From Microbacterium endophyticum (GTDB lineage: Bacteria; Actinomycetota; Actinomycetes; Actinomycetales; Microbacteriaceae): a stretch of 64,000 nucleotides of DNA. Each line of letters begins with the position of its first letter. Positions within the stretch are counted from its first letter, which is position 1. The stretch is taken from positions 2,604,001-2,668,000 of the forward strand of contig NZ_CP049255.1 in the NCBI RefSeq assembly GCF_011047135.1. Reading direction: 5' to 3'. The translations under genes and the position numbers were made by a program. The notes beneath the pieces are model-generated. The model searched no databases. It was not told the origin of the DNA and worked only from the letters and a program-made list of their open reading frames with translations. Positions 25,866-34,536 of this stretch are shown here, in pieces.

Positions 25866-27316
25866 CTCACGCACAATTCTTGGCAGAGCCAACTGCATCG
25901 CTTCTGTTGTCGGGCAGCGGCGCCCGTCCTGACCGGGTGTCGCTTGTTGGTCGACGCGCGCACGTGCAGGCGGTGATCACCGGTCGTGGCCAGACATGGA
26001 AGGCTGTCATGCCGCTTCGAGCCGCACGTTGGGGCGGGCCTGAGCTGGCCCTACCGTCGGGCGACTATCGTGTTGAGGTGATCGGGTCGGCAGATCATGC
26101 ACAGGCCCCCTTTCGTTCGACTTCGATCGGCAGCACGGTTCTCGGCGATGTAAGCGCGTCTCTTCGCGACGGCGTTGTGACTATCGGCCCACCTCTTGAT
26201 CCCGCGTACGCCTCGGCGGAGGGGCAAGCTGCACTCGAGCGGCGCTACGCCGGGAGCACGGCGGAGCTCGAAAACGCGGTGTTCTTCGAAAGCTTCTACG
26301 GGCGCAACGCGAGCTGCAACCCTCTCGCGATTGACGCCGAGCTTGCTCGCGTCGCCCCCGCGGTTGTGCGCTACTGGAGCGTCGTCGATCTTTCGGTTCG
26401 CGTTCCTGAGGGTGCGATCGCTGTCGTTGAAGGTAGCCCGGAGTGGTGGCACGCCCGCGCAAGCGCGCAGCTGCTGGTCGTCAACGATTGGTTGCGCAGG
26501 CGTTTTGTGCGGCGAAAAGGCCAACGAGTGCTCCAGACATGGCACGGCACGCCCCTGAAGCGACTCGCTTTACACCGTCCGGGCTTCGATCCTCGACGGG
26601 CGCTCGCCGTTATCAGGGAGTCTCGTCGGTGGGACGTTCTCCTCGCACAAAGCCCCGCTGCGGCCCGCATTCTGCGTAAGGCTTACGCGTTCTTAAACCG
26701 GCCGCTGTGGGTCGAGGGCTATCCCCGCAATGATGTGCTGACCACCGGGGACGGACTCATTGTGCGAGAAATGTTAGGCATCGAGCCCGAAGAACGCGTC
26801 TTGCTCTATGCGCCGACGTGGCGAGACGATCGTGAGCAGATCGTCGATTTCGTTGACGCGGAGAAGCTCGCGATGGACACGGATGCTGTTGTTCTTGTTC
26901 GAGGGCATTCGAGAACGTTGCACCCCGGTTCTGATGCGCATGGTGCGCGCGTCATAGACGTCACGGGGTTCCCCGACACCGCCCAGCTACTTCTCGCAGC
27001 TGACGCGCTGATCACCGACTACTCGTCTGTGATGTTCGACTTCAGCGCGACCGGAAAGCCGATGTACTTTCTCGTGCCAGATCTTGAGCACTTCCGAGGC
27101 GAGCTGCGTGGCTTTTACTTTGATCTCGCTGACCACGCGCCGGGACCACTTGTGCAGACTCAAGAGCAACTGGCCCATGCAATCTTGAACTCTCAACAGT
27201 CCGCGTACGCAAAGCGATATTCGGTCTGGCGCTCGCGCTTCAACGATCGAGACGACGGTCACGCGGCCGAGCGTGTCGTCGCCCGTATTTTGGACCAGGG
27301 ATTTGTGAAGCGGTAA
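25862..27316 (+). CDS. CDP-glycerol glycerophosphotransferase (TagF-like) family protein 2
   Basis: A 484-aa relative of the preceding protein with an extra N-terminal beta-rich domain (about 1-120) before the transferase. The core motifs are 'QTWHGTPLKRLALHRPGF', 'LLYAPTWRDDREQ', 'VLVRGHSRT' and 'LITDYSSVMFDFSATGKP'. The GTG start overlaps the previous stop (GTGA). The closer match of this copy to the canonical TagF pattern suggests a main polymerase role, with protein 1 acting as primer or side enzyme (inference). It is convergent with the family 2 glycosyltransferase, 5 bp apart. Confidence 0.85.
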   Translation: MTHAQFLAEPTASLLLSGSGARPDRVSLVGRRAHVQAVITGRGQTWKAVMPLRAARWGGPELALPSGDYRVEVIGSADHAQAPFRSTSIGSTVLGDVSASLRDGVVTIGPPLDPAYASAEGQAALERRYAGSTAELENAVFFESFYGRNASCNPLAIDAELARVAPAVVRYWSVVDLSVRVPEGAIAVVEGSPEWWHARASAQLLVVNDWLRRRFVRRKGQRVLQTWHGTPLKRLALHRPGFDPRRALAVIRESRRWDVLLAQSPAAARILRKAYAFLNRPLWVEGYPRNDVLTTGDGLIVREMLGIEPEERVLLYAPTWRDDREQIVDFVDAEKLAMDTDAVVLVRGHSRTLHPGSDAHGARVIDVTGFPDTAQLLLAADALITDYSSVMFDFSATGKPMYFLVPDLEHFRGELRGFYFDLADHAPGPLVQTQEQLAHAILNSQQSAYAKRYSVWRSRFNDRDDGHAAERVVARILDQGFVKR

Positions 27317-27321
27317 CCCGC

Positions 27322-28416
27322 CTACGGTAGCGGCGTGTTGCGGTCGTTGAGCCGGGAGGTGTCAACCGTGTCGCGCGCGCCGGTTAGTGCGCCCTGCAAA
27401 AAACCACATCCCCAGGACAGGTGCATCGTGGGGAGCACAGCAAGCGTCCACAGTTTGTCCCGCCATCCTTTTCCTCCCCCAGGACCGATTGCGGCAGCCA
27501 GCACAGCGATGCAATACAGCGCTATCGGTATATAAAACACCGAGGCCAAAAGCGACGCCCATCCCGTGACGAGCTGGGCACCCTGCAGAATCGCGAGCAC
27601 AACAGACAACGCAACAAAGCCCACGAGTGCGGGTGGGGCAAAGAACCGAAGTGAATTGCGGCGACCAAATCGGCGTACGAGCTCACCGCGCCACGCACCT
27701 GTTGCCCGAAACTGCTGTGCGAGGCGCACCCAGCTCTCGCGCGGCCAATATGTGACCGAAAGCGCCGGATCGAACCACACTCGGTACCCAGCATTGCGAA
27801 TACGAAGATTCAGCTCCCAGTCTTCGCCACGTCGAATTGACTCATCAAAGCCGCCCACTTCGGCGATGACGGTGCGGCGCATCACGCCGAGGTACGCGGA
27901 CTCCGCTTCGCCTTCACGAGTGCCGCCGTGATAAGCCCCGCCGCCGAGTCCAATGGGGGAGTTGTAGGCTCGCGCGACTGCGCGCTGGAACGGAGAGCGC
28001 CCGTCCGCACGCATGACACCACCCACGTTGGCCGCGTCCACGCGCGTGAGCGTTTCAAGCGCCCGGCGCGTATACCCGGGTGAGAGTTCTGAGTGCGCAT
28101 CGACGCGCACGATTGTCGGCAATGTACTGACAGAGATCGCGAGATTCAGGCCCCGCGGAATATCGGCACCGGGGTTTAAGACCAACCGAATTCGAGCATC
28201 TTTGTCAGCCAGTCGCTCTGCTAGCTGCGTCGTACCGTCTGTTGATGGCCCGAGCGCTAAGACCAGCTCTGTCGGGCCTGGAACATCTTGGGCAAGCACG
28301 GTCTCTACCGCGCGTTCCAGGTAAGTGACCTCGTTCAGCACCGGCATCACGAACGAGACACCCGCTCCTTCGGCGGGAACCGGTGCCTCTCGGCGTGCTG
28401 AATCGTCGGCTTGCAT
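27322..28416 (-). CDS. Family 2 glycosyltransferase, membrane-anchored
   Basis: A 364-aa GT-A enzyme: 'VSFVMPVLNEVTYLERAVETVL' near residue 20, the DxD-type 'VRVDAHSELS' (about 120) and 'RRGEDWELNLR' (the ED catalytic block). Two or three C-terminal hydrophobic segments (about 260-320) anchor it in the membrane. The sequence type resembles succinoglycan/ExoA-like glycosyltransferases. It is divergent from the third TagF-like gene across 39 bp, and probably builds the linkage unit or a side chain of the same cell-surface polymer. Confidence 0.85.
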   Translation of the reverse strand: MQADDSARREAPVPAEGAGVSFVMPVLNEVTYLERAVETVLAQDVPGPTELVLALGPSTDGTTQLAERLADKDARIRLVLNPGADIPRGLNLAISVSTLPTIVRVDAHSELSPGYTRRALETLTRVDAANVGGVMRADGRSPFQRAVARAYNSPIGLGGGAYHGGTREGEAESAYLGVMRRTVIAEVGGFDESIRRGEDWELNLRIRNAGYRVWFDPALSVTYWPRESWVRLAQQFRATGAWRGELVRRFGRRNSLRFFAPPALVGFVALSVVLAILQGAQLVTGWASLLASVFYIPIALYCIAVLAAAIGPGGGKGWRDKLWTLAVLPTMHLSWGCGFLQGALTGARDTVDTSRLNDRNTPLP

Positions 28417-28443
28417 CCGTCGATCATCCCACGACGATCAACG

Positions 28444-28449
28444 TAAACT
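28444..28449 (+). promoter_or_regulatory. Candidate -10 (TAAACT) for leaderless TagF-like gene 3
   Basis: TAAACT ends 6 nt before the ATG at 28456. The bases between (GGTGGG) are a poor ribosome site at that spacing, so a leaderless message is plausible. Confidence 0.4.
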
Positions 28450-28455
28450 GGTGGG

Positions 28456-29730
28456 ATGCAATTGGCCTCCGATATTCGCAAGACGGTGGCCTTTATCGGC
28501 AGGGCACTCGAGAACCGTGCAGCCGCGCGAGAAGTAAGACACGCCGACAGGGCACGAGGTCCCCACGCAGTAGGGCAATACGAGGTGGCTGTGTACTTTG
28601 CTGACGGCGCAGTCAACATGTATCAGATGCGCCAGTGGTACCGACCGCTGCAGGAGCTATCCAAAACCAGATCCGTCGTGATCTTGAGCCGCGTGGCATC
28701 CGGAGCGCGTGCGCTCATGCGCGAAAGCGGGCTTCCAGTCGTATATGTACCGTCGGTGCGCAACCTGGAATCGGCGATTGCGAAACAGAACATCCGAATC
28801 GTGTTGTACGTCAATCAGAACACTCGGAATTTTCAGATGTTCCGCTATGGGCACCGCTGGCACGTCTTCATCAACCATGGCGAGTCCGACAAGATGTATA
28901 TGACGACCAACCAGTTCAAAGCGTATGACTACGCTTTCGTTGCCGGTGACGCGGCGCGGGAACGTCTTTCGCGGGTGCTGTGGAATTACGACATCGATAC
29001 GCGGACGATCGAAATCGGCCGTCCACAGGCCGATCACTATTCCGGTCGTCTTCCGTATACGCCTGATGAACGCCGCGTTATTCTGTACGCACCCACCTGG
29101 GAGGGGGACCGGCCATCGGCGCACTACGGGTCGCTCTCGACTCACGGCGAAGCGCTGGTCGCGGCTCTCCTGCAGACTGGGCGTCATCGATTGATTTACC
29201 GCCCGCACCCGCGATCCGGGGTTGTAAGTGCCGAGTACGGAGCTGCTCACCGGCGGATCGTGGCAATGATCACCGCCGCCAATGCGAGAGACACGAGCGC
29301 TCACCACTTTTACGACCACGGCCCCGATCTTGGCTGGCAGCTGGCAGCTGCTGACGTGGCGGTCGTCGACATCTCAGCGATGGTCTACGACCGGTTGGCG
29401 TCAGGAAAAGCGCTGTTGGTTACGCGGCCAGTCGATCCTGCCGCAGCCATCGATGAGCACGGATATCTTTCCGACTGTGAGTGGCTCGACGCGGCTCATG
29501 CCGCCAGCATCATCGCCGAGACGGACCGGATCTTGGCGGATCCCCGAGCAACTGAGCGCCTCGATCACTGGGTACGCCACTACTTTGGAGACACGACACC
29601 CGGTTCTGCGACCGCGAGATTTCATTCTGCGATCGAGTACCTCATGAACGAAGCTGAGCGGTGGGCTGGAGAGTCGCCGGACAGCGAAGATGATCCGTTC
29701 GACGAAGACTCGGCAGAACTGGACGGCTAG
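28456..29730 (+). CDS. CDP-glycerol glycerophosphotransferase-like family protein 3 (divergent)
   Basis: A 424-aa protein with the same GT-B C-lobe ('VILYAPTWEGDRPS', 'LIYRPHPRSG', 'VAVVDISAMVYDRLASGKALLVT'). The acceptor-side motif differs: 'FINHGESDKMYMTTNQ' replaces the WHGxPLK block of the other two copies, so substrate use may differ. The C-terminal 20 residues are strongly acidic. There is no membrane segment. It is transcribed from the divergent promoter region shared with the glycosyltransferase and is convergent with the EcsC gene, 3 bp apart. Confidence 0.78.
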   Translation: MQLASDIRKTVAFIGRALENRAAAREVRHADRARGPHAVGQYEVAVYFADGAVNMYQMRQWYRPLQELSKTRSVVILSRVASGARALMRESGLPVVYVPSVRNLESAIAKQNIRIVLYVNQNTRNFQMFRYGHRWHVFINHGESDKMYMTTNQFKAYDYAFVAGDAARERLSRVLWNYDIDTRTIEIGRPQADHYSGRLPYTPDERRVILYAPTWEGDRPSAHYGSLSTHGEALVAALLQTGRHRLIYRPHPRSGVVSAEYGAAHRRIVAMITAANARDTSAHHFYDHGPDLGWQLAAADVAVVDISAMVYDRLASGKALLVTRPVDPAAAIDEHGYLSDCEWLDAAHAASIIAETDRILADPRATERLDHWVRHYFGDTTPGSATARFHSAIEYLMNEAERWAGESPDSEDDPFDEDSAELDG

Positions 29731-29733
29731 CGG

Positions 29734-30642
29734 CTACTCTTCGATCTCTTTGCGCGGCTTCTTGCTGCGGGGTCGAAGTGCAGTGCCCGTCCGCTTGGTC
29801 GCTGTGCCCACGGCCTTGCCGAGCGCGGAGGTGGCGCGAGCGACAGTGGCACCCGCGGCGCGCTCAATTCGCAACGTGCCCGGTTGCGGCTCGAGTTCCG
29901 GGGGCAAGGTTGCCGGCGCAGGCCCGAAGGCACGTCGGGAAGTGATCATGACTCGACGACCGAGCACGTGATTGCCGACACCGCCAATGGCCGCGCCGAT
30001 CCCGAAGGGGAGTGCTTTACCGATCCATGAAGCACTACCGCGCGTTGCGAATTGGCGAACGAATGTCGCTTTCAACCGATCAACCATCGGCCCGACCGCC
30101 GCTCGGGGCAGTGTCTTCGTGATGAGTTCGCCCCAGTACCGGTCTCGGGTCGGGCCTTTTCCAGCGGCTTGCTTCGTGAGTTGCGCCACAAGATCGATGC
30201 CCTCCTGCCCCAGCATCAGGGTAAGTACTAGCGCTCGAGCTCGCTCAGGACTCTCGACGGGAATTCCGTGGACCTCGGCGAGTGATTGCGCAAATAGGGC
30301 GCATGCCTCAAGGAAGCCGATGGTCTCGGCGCCGCTGAGCGCGAGCGTTATTCCGGTTCCGATGCCGGGAACGACCGCCGTAGCGCCAACTGCTGCGCCG
30401 CTCGTCGTGACAGCCGCGAGGAAGCGCCGCTCCAGCATCCCGACGATCTCTTGAGGTGATGCCTCCGGGTGTCTCAGGCGAACGCTTCTCAAATGGGCAA
30501 GCACGACCGGGCGTTGAATCGCCATCACGCGGTCTAACGCACGGATCGTCAACGGATGTTCTGTCGATCCGGCGGGCGGTATGCCGCCGACCCAGGGACC
30601 GTCGCTCGACAGAGAGTGAATCTTTTGCACCTTTTCAGCCAT
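29734..30642 (-). CDS. EcsC family protein
   Basis: A 302-aa protein matching the EcsC family: conserved 'RPVVLAHLRSVRLRHP', 'AAVGATAVVPGIGTGITLALSGAETIGFLEACALFAQSLAEVHG' and the 'LPFGIGAAIGGVGNHVLGRRVM' segment. Hydrophobic Gly/Ala-rich stretches suggest membrane association. A basic tail (KKPRKEIEE) ends it. EcsC proteins often lie near ABC transporters (as in the Bacillus ecs operon) but have no firmly known biochemical role. It lies between the wall-polymer genes and a nucleotidyltransferase. Confidence 0.85.
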   Translation of the reverse strand: MAEKVQKIHSLSSDGPWVGGIPPAGSTEHPLTIRALDRVMAIQRPVVLAHLRSVRLRHPEASPQEIVGMLERRFLAAVTTSGAAVGATAVVPGIGTGITLALSGAETIGFLEACALFAQSLAEVHGIPVESPERARALVLTLMLGQEGIDLVAQLTKQAAGKGPTRDRYWGELITKTLPRAAVGPMVDRLKATFVRQFATRGSASWIGKALPFGIGAAIGGVGNHVLGRRVMITSRRAFGPAPATLPPELEPQPGTLRIERAAGATVARATSALGKAVGTATKRTGTALRPRSKKPRKEIEE

Positions 30643-30693
30643 TGTGGGCTGATCTTATGAGGTGCTCCTGTGCATTAAGAGGGGATTGACGAC

Positions 30694-31386
30694 TCACACG
30701 TAAAGGTTCGCGCGTTCGAGATCCTCTGCGAAGTCCACCTCGACTGCGTAGAGATCCGAAATATCGAGAGGCTCAAGCCGCATCCCATTTTCGGCGATAG
30801 CGAGCTCGAGCCCGCGCTCGAAGTAGTCCTGGTCATCGACCCGCGAGAGTTGATGCATGAACGCCTTCTTGTCGGCGCGCGAAATGTAGTTAATCCCGAC
30901 AGCTTCGCCAATACCCGCAGAGACGGTCTTCGACAGTGCCGAGATGAAGCCTTCGGCGTCCGTCGTGTACTTCACTTCTTCTTCGCTGACTTTCGCGGTG
31001 TTCACCGTGACAAAGGACTGTTCCCGTTCGATGAGTTCAATAGCGCGACCAAGAATGCGTGGGTCGAATACAACGTCGCCGTTCATCCACAACACGCCGC
31101 TCTTTCCGGTCGCGGCCAGAGCTCGCAACAGGCTCTTGGACGTGTTGGTCTGGTCGTAGCGATCGTTGTACACGTACGAGGCATCGGGGAACGCCTCGAC
31201 GATGGTTTCGGCCCGGTATCCCACGACGGTCGTGACACGTGCATCGGTGCCGAACACGGTTCGAATGTTGTCATGCTGCTGCTGCATGATGCTGCGCCCA
31301 TCCGAGAGTGGGGTCAGCGGCTTGGGTAGGCTGCGACCCAGGCGCGAGCCCATACCGGCCGCGAGGATGACGGTCTGAAGAGTCAC
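30694..31386 (-). CDS. Sugar/choline-phosphate nucleotidyltransferase (LicC/TagD-like role)
   Basis: A 230-aa nucleotidyltransferase with the N-terminal signature 'VILAAGMGSRLGRSLPKPLTPL', the metal Asp in 'VLWMNGDVVFD' and a late 'YAVEVDFAEDLERA' metal site. The pattern is closest to phosphocholine cytidylyltransferase-like (LicC) and related small-alcohol cytidylyltransferases. The GTG start follows AGGAG at 6 nt. Next to three CDP-glycerol transferase-like genes, it may supply the CDP-activated donor; it is not the TagD fold, so the exact nucleotide and substrate are open. Confidence 0.8.
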   Translation of the reverse strand: MTLQTVILAAGMGSRLGRSLPKPLTPLSDGRSIMQQQHDNIRTVFGTDARVTTVVGYRAETIVEAFPDASYVYNDRYDQTNTSKSLLRALAATGKSGVLWMNGDVVFDPRILGRAIELIEREQSFVTVNTAKVSEEEVKYTTDAEGFISALSKTVSAGIGEAVGINYISRADKKAFMHQLSRVDDQDYFERGLELAIAENGMRLEPLDISDLYAVEVDFAEDLERANLYV

Positions 31387-31487
31387 GATTAGCTCCTGGA
31401 GTTTGGGAATTCACCATGGGTTCATGGCACGGCCACCACGTTGTGCTCTGCTTATGGTACCGACGGTGCCTGAATGCAGACTGGCTC

Positions 31488-31554
31488 TTGCGCCCCCGTT
31501 GTGCTTTCGTGACAAAACTCTCATCTGTTACGCAGCCGCGCTGTGGGGGCGCAA
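31488..31554. promoter_or_regulatory. 10-bp inverted repeat with 47-nt spacer upstream of ABC gene
   Basis: TTGCGCCCCC at 31488-31497 is repeated as its perfect complement at 31545-31554, 21 bp before the ABC ATPase start, inside the 188-bp divergent region with the nucleotidyltransferase. It could be a two-site operator. No other gene or RNA is seen in this interval. Confidence 0.4.
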
Positions 31555-31562
31555 CCGCTTGA

Positions 31563-31568
31563 TACGTT
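31563..31568 (+). promoter_or_regulatory. Candidate -10 (TACGTT) for leaderless ABC ATPase mRNA
   Basis: TACGTT ends 6 nt before the GTG at 31575, and no Shine-Dalgarno sequence lies between; this fits a leaderless start. Confidence 0.4.
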
Positions 31569-31574
31569 AGAGCT

Positions 31575-32948
31575 GTGACAGCCTCGTCGACCAATGACCC
31601 TGAATCTTCCGGGAACCTTCCGGGTAAAAGCGACGACGGTCGTGAATCCATCGAGAGTGAAAAGGCTCCGGCCGCACCTCGCAAACCACGGGCGCCACGT
31701 AAGAGTTCGACGCCGCGGAAATCATCTGCGCCGCGCAAGCCAGCCGCTCCTCGAAAGGCTTCGTCGCCCCGCGCGGCGACTGCTGCTTCACAGAAGGCTG
31801 CGAAGCCCAGCACAAAGCCGGCACCCGCGGCTTCCGTGAACCCGCCCGAGCCTGCGCTAATGGATGGATTTAACAGCGATTTCGCTGATGTGGTTGTTCC
31901 GCCGAGGCCGCCATTGCCAGGCGCGGAAGAGCAAAAGCAGCAGCAAGAAGCGACCGCTGAGGAGCTTCCGGACAGTGCGTCTGACATGGCGCGGGAGCCG
32001 GAACCCGAACCTGAGCCGCAGCCGGAACCCGAACCTGAGCCGCAGCCGGAACCCGAACCTGAGCTGGAACCGGAACCGGAACCGGAGATTTCACCAGAGC
32101 TCGAGACGAGAGCACTGGTCGCAGAACCCGATCTTGTTGTTGCAGACCTCACCCCCGATGTTGATGCCAGTCCCGACTCGACCGGCCCGGTGGATGCGCT
32201 TGTCGTCCGAGGCGTGACGAAGCTGTTCGGCGCGACACGCGCGGCAGACGACGTAAACCTCACAGTGCCGGCCGGCACCTTCTACGGCCTCGTTGGCCCC
32301 AACGGTGCCGGAAAGACGACCACTCTTTCGATCATTTCCGGTCTTCTCGGCGCGGATAAGGGTTCAGTTGAGGTGTGCGGTGTCGACGCGCGCAAGCACG
32401 CTCGTGCTGCAAAACGAATGATCGGAGTGCTCCCTGATCGGTTGCGCACTTTCGATCGACTCACGGGGCGTCAACTTCTCTACTACTGTGGCGTGCTTCG
32501 CGGACTTTCACCTGCTGTCGTAGAGAAGAGAACGGCCGACCTAGCTCGCGCATTTGACCTGTCTGAAGCCCTTACTCGTCCCGTTTCGGACTACTCCGCG
32601 GGCATGACGAAGAAAGTTATGCTCGCTGGCGCGATGATTCATTCGCCTCGACTTCTCATCCTCGATGAACCATTCGAGTCGGTCGACCCGGTCTCGAGCG
32701 CCGTGATCCTCGAGATTCTCGGCACGTACGTCGAACACGGTGGCACCGTCATCCTCTCGAGTCATGGGATGGATTTGGTCGAGCGCGTATGTTCGCGTGT
32801 AGCTGTCCTCGTTTCGGGGCGTGTGCTCGCTGAAGGCACGGTCGATGACGTGCGTGGCGAATCGACTCTCGAGGAGCGGTTCCTCGAACTTGCCGGCGGC
32901 GCGAGCGACCTGGAGGGGCTGGAGTGGTTGCACACATTCTCCGGCTGA
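31575..32948 (+). CDS. ABC transporter ATP-binding protein with long low-complexity N-terminus
   Basis: A 457-aa protein. Residues 1-210 are disordered: first a basic APRK-type segment (about 30-80), then an acidic EPEP/QPEP repeat (about 142-172). The ABC domain follows (about 212-440) with Walker A GPNGAGKT (241-248), a signature DYSAGMTKK (normally LSGGQ-like), Walker B 'LLILDEPFESVDP' and the 'LSSH' switch His. It belongs to the ABC-2 export/CcmA-like class. The next gene, a permease, overlaps it by 25 bp. Substrate is unknown; proximity to the polymer genes is not strong evidence for polymer export because TagGH-type features are absent. Confidence 0.87.
   Translation: MTASSTNDPESSGNLPGKSDDGRESIESEKAPAAPRKPRAPRKSSTPRKSSAPRKPAAPRKASSPRAATAASQKAAKPSTKPAPAASVNPPEPALMDGFNSDFADVVVPPRPPLPGAEEQKQQQEATAEELPDSASDMAREPEPEPEPQPEPEPEPQPEPEPELEPEPEPEISPELETRALVAEPDLVVADLTPDVDASPDSTGPVDALVVRGVTKLFGATRAADDVNLTVPAGTFYGLVGPNGAGKTTTLSIISGLLGADKGSVEVCGVDARKHARAAKRMIGVLPDRLRTFDRLTGRQLLYYCGVLRGLSPAVVEKRTADLARAFDLSEALTRPVSDYSAGMTKKVMLAGAMIHSPRLLILDEPFESVDPVSSAVILEILGTYVEHGGTVILSSHGMDLVERVCSRVAVLVSGRVLAEGTVDDVRGESTLEERFLELAGGASDLEGLEWLHTFSG
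31995..32090 (+). repeat. 24-bp in-frame tandem repeat encoding EPEPEPQP units
   Basis: One 18-nt partial and two full 24-nt units (GAGCCGCAGCC... type) are followed by degenerate GGAACC hexamers. All are in frame with the ABC ATPase, so length changes would alter only the acidic linker. Confidence 0.8.
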
Positions 32949-34492
32949 GGTTCGACCTGCTGCTGGGTGGTCTTCGCGGCGAGCCAGGCCATGTCATGCG
33001 GGTTCTGCTGGGTCTTGTCGTTGCGGCCGCCGCAGTCCTCGCTGCTGGCTGGGCGCTCTTGAGTCTGCAGGGGTCTGCTGACACCACAGCGATGGTAGTT
33101 ACGGTGTTCGCCGGTTCCGCCGTAACAACAGGATTTGCGGTTGCACCTCTCATCGCGGGCTCCGCTGATCCTCTCGATCCTCGCCGGTTTGCGCTGTTTG
33201 GGATAGCGCCCGGGCCACTTGCTGCGTCAGTAGCCCTTGCCAGCCTGGTGAGCGTGCCGATGATCGCTCTCGTTGCTCTCGTCTCCTGCGCAGCTGTCAT
33301 GTGGGGGGAACACGGCGTACCGGTGTGGGTGTCCGTGGCTTCCGCGGTTATCAGTGTTGTGACGTGTGTGCTCCTCGCGCGTGTTGGACTTGCTTCCGCA
33401 GCACTTTTTTTGCGCGAGCGTCGCTCGCGCGAGCTGAGCGGTGTGTTTCTTGTAGCTGTTCTCGTCGTTGTGGTCCCGGTGGGCGTCTTCTTCGCGTCGC
33501 TCGAATGGCGGGGCACCGTGCCGACACAACTGGCTGAAGCCTCGAACGTATTGGCGCTCACGCCCTTGGGAGCCGCCTGGGCGCTGCCGGCGGCATTTGT
33601 GTCGGAGGATATGAATGCGTGGGCAAGTACCCTAATCGCGCTCGCGACAGTCCTCGTCTTGGGACTGCTCTGGTCTTGGCTTGTGCGCCGGCTTTTGACG
33701 ACCGCGGAGCGGCCGGTGGCGGTGCGTGAGCGCGGTGGGCTCGGCTGGTTCGCTGTCGCGCCGGGGACCGCAGCAGGCGCCGTCGCCGCTCGCAGCATCA
33801 TCTATTGGTCTCGTGACCGCCGCTATGCCGTGAATGTTCTCATCGTGCCGTTGGCGGCGTTACTGACGACGGTTCCTCTGACGATCGCCGGTGTACCGCC
33901 GGCTCTTGTGGCCCTTGTCCCAGTGCCGATAGTGGCGCTTTTTTTTGGCTGGCTGCCTCACAACGATCTTGCTTATGACTCCACCGCTGTCTGGCTTCAC
34001 GTCGTGAGCGGGATGCGGGGCGTCGCCGATCGGATCGGCAGACTCGTGCCAATCTTCCTGGTGACGGTGCCCACTCTCGCTGTCGGTATTCCGCTCGCCA
34101 TCTCCCTGTACGGGCGCTGGGCGGTGCTTCCCGCGATGGTTGGTGTCTCCGCGTGTCTGTTCCTAAGTGGGCTCGGACTATCCAGCATCTCTTCCGCACT
34201 GACGCCCTACGCGGTTTCGCGGCCGGGAGACAGCCCGTTCCAACAGCCTCAGCGCACAGGAGCGTCGGGCCTATTTGGTCAGACTTTTGTCATGTTGGGC
34301 GCATTGGCGGTTAGCGCACCGTCATTGTGGTGGTCATGGTTAGCGGTGACAAAAGACGTAAGCTACGCCGAACCCGCCCTATGGAGCGGCATTGGAATTG
34401 GCAGCGCCGTTCTCGTTGTGGGCGTTCTGGTCGGAGGCTTCACCTTCACTCGTCGTGGTGAATCGATCATGGAATTTGCACAGGCAGGCTGA
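32924..34492 (+). CDS. ABC-2-like transporter permease, multi-spanning
   Basis: A 522-aa membrane protein with about 10-12 hydrophobic segments, for example 'VVAAAAVLAAGWALLSL' and 'LVALVPVPIVALFFGWL'. It starts at a GTG inside the end of the ATPase gene and is surely its partner. No further family-specific motif is visible to me. The 3' end is followed by the DUF3039 gene at 38 bp. Confidence 0.82.
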   Translation: MVAHILRLRFDLLLGGLRGEPGHVMRVLLGLVVAAAAVLAAGWALLSLQGSADTTAMVVTVFAGSAVTTGFAVAPLIAGSADPLDPRRFALFGIAPGPLAASVALASLVSVPMIALVALVSCAAVMWGEHGVPVWVSVASAVISVVTCVLLARVGLASAALFLRERRSRELSGVFLVAVLVVVVPVGVFFASLEWRGTVPTQLAEASNVLALTPLGAAWALPAAFVSEDMNAWASTLIALATVLVLGLLWSWLVRRLLTTAERPVAVRERGGLGWFAVAPGTAAGAVAARSIIYWSRDRRYAVNVLIVPLAALLTTVPLTIAGVPPALVALVPVPIVALFFGWLPHNDLAYDSTAVWLHVVSGMRGVADRIGRLVPIFLVTVPTLAVGIPLAISLYGRWAVLPAMVGVSACLFLSGLGLSSISSALTPYAVSRPGDSPFQQPQRTGASGLFGQTFVMLGALAVSAPSLWWSWLAVTKDVSYAEPALWSGIGIGSAVLVVGVLVGGFTFTRRGESIMEFAQAG

Positions 34493-34522
34493 CCAAAACG
34501 CCCTGCGCGGTGAACTCGCCGA

Positions 34523-34528
34523 TAGACT
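34523..34528 (+). promoter_or_regulatory. Candidate -10 (TAGACT) for leaderless DUF3039 mRNA
   Basis: TAGACT ends 8 nt before the ATG at 34537 without a ribosome site between, supporting ATG 34537 rather than GTG 34531 as a leaderless start. Confidence 0.4.
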
Positions 34529-34536
34529 GAGTGACC

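Noticed and set aside
31995..32090. Tandem repeat as a CRISPR array
   Set aside because: Units are 24 bp without spacers and lie in frame inside the ABC ATPase, encoding EPEP-type residues.
24594..34492. Genomic island or prophage around the wall-polymer genes
   Set aside because: No integrase, transposase, tRNA-borne direct repeats or clear shift in codon use was seen at the edges.
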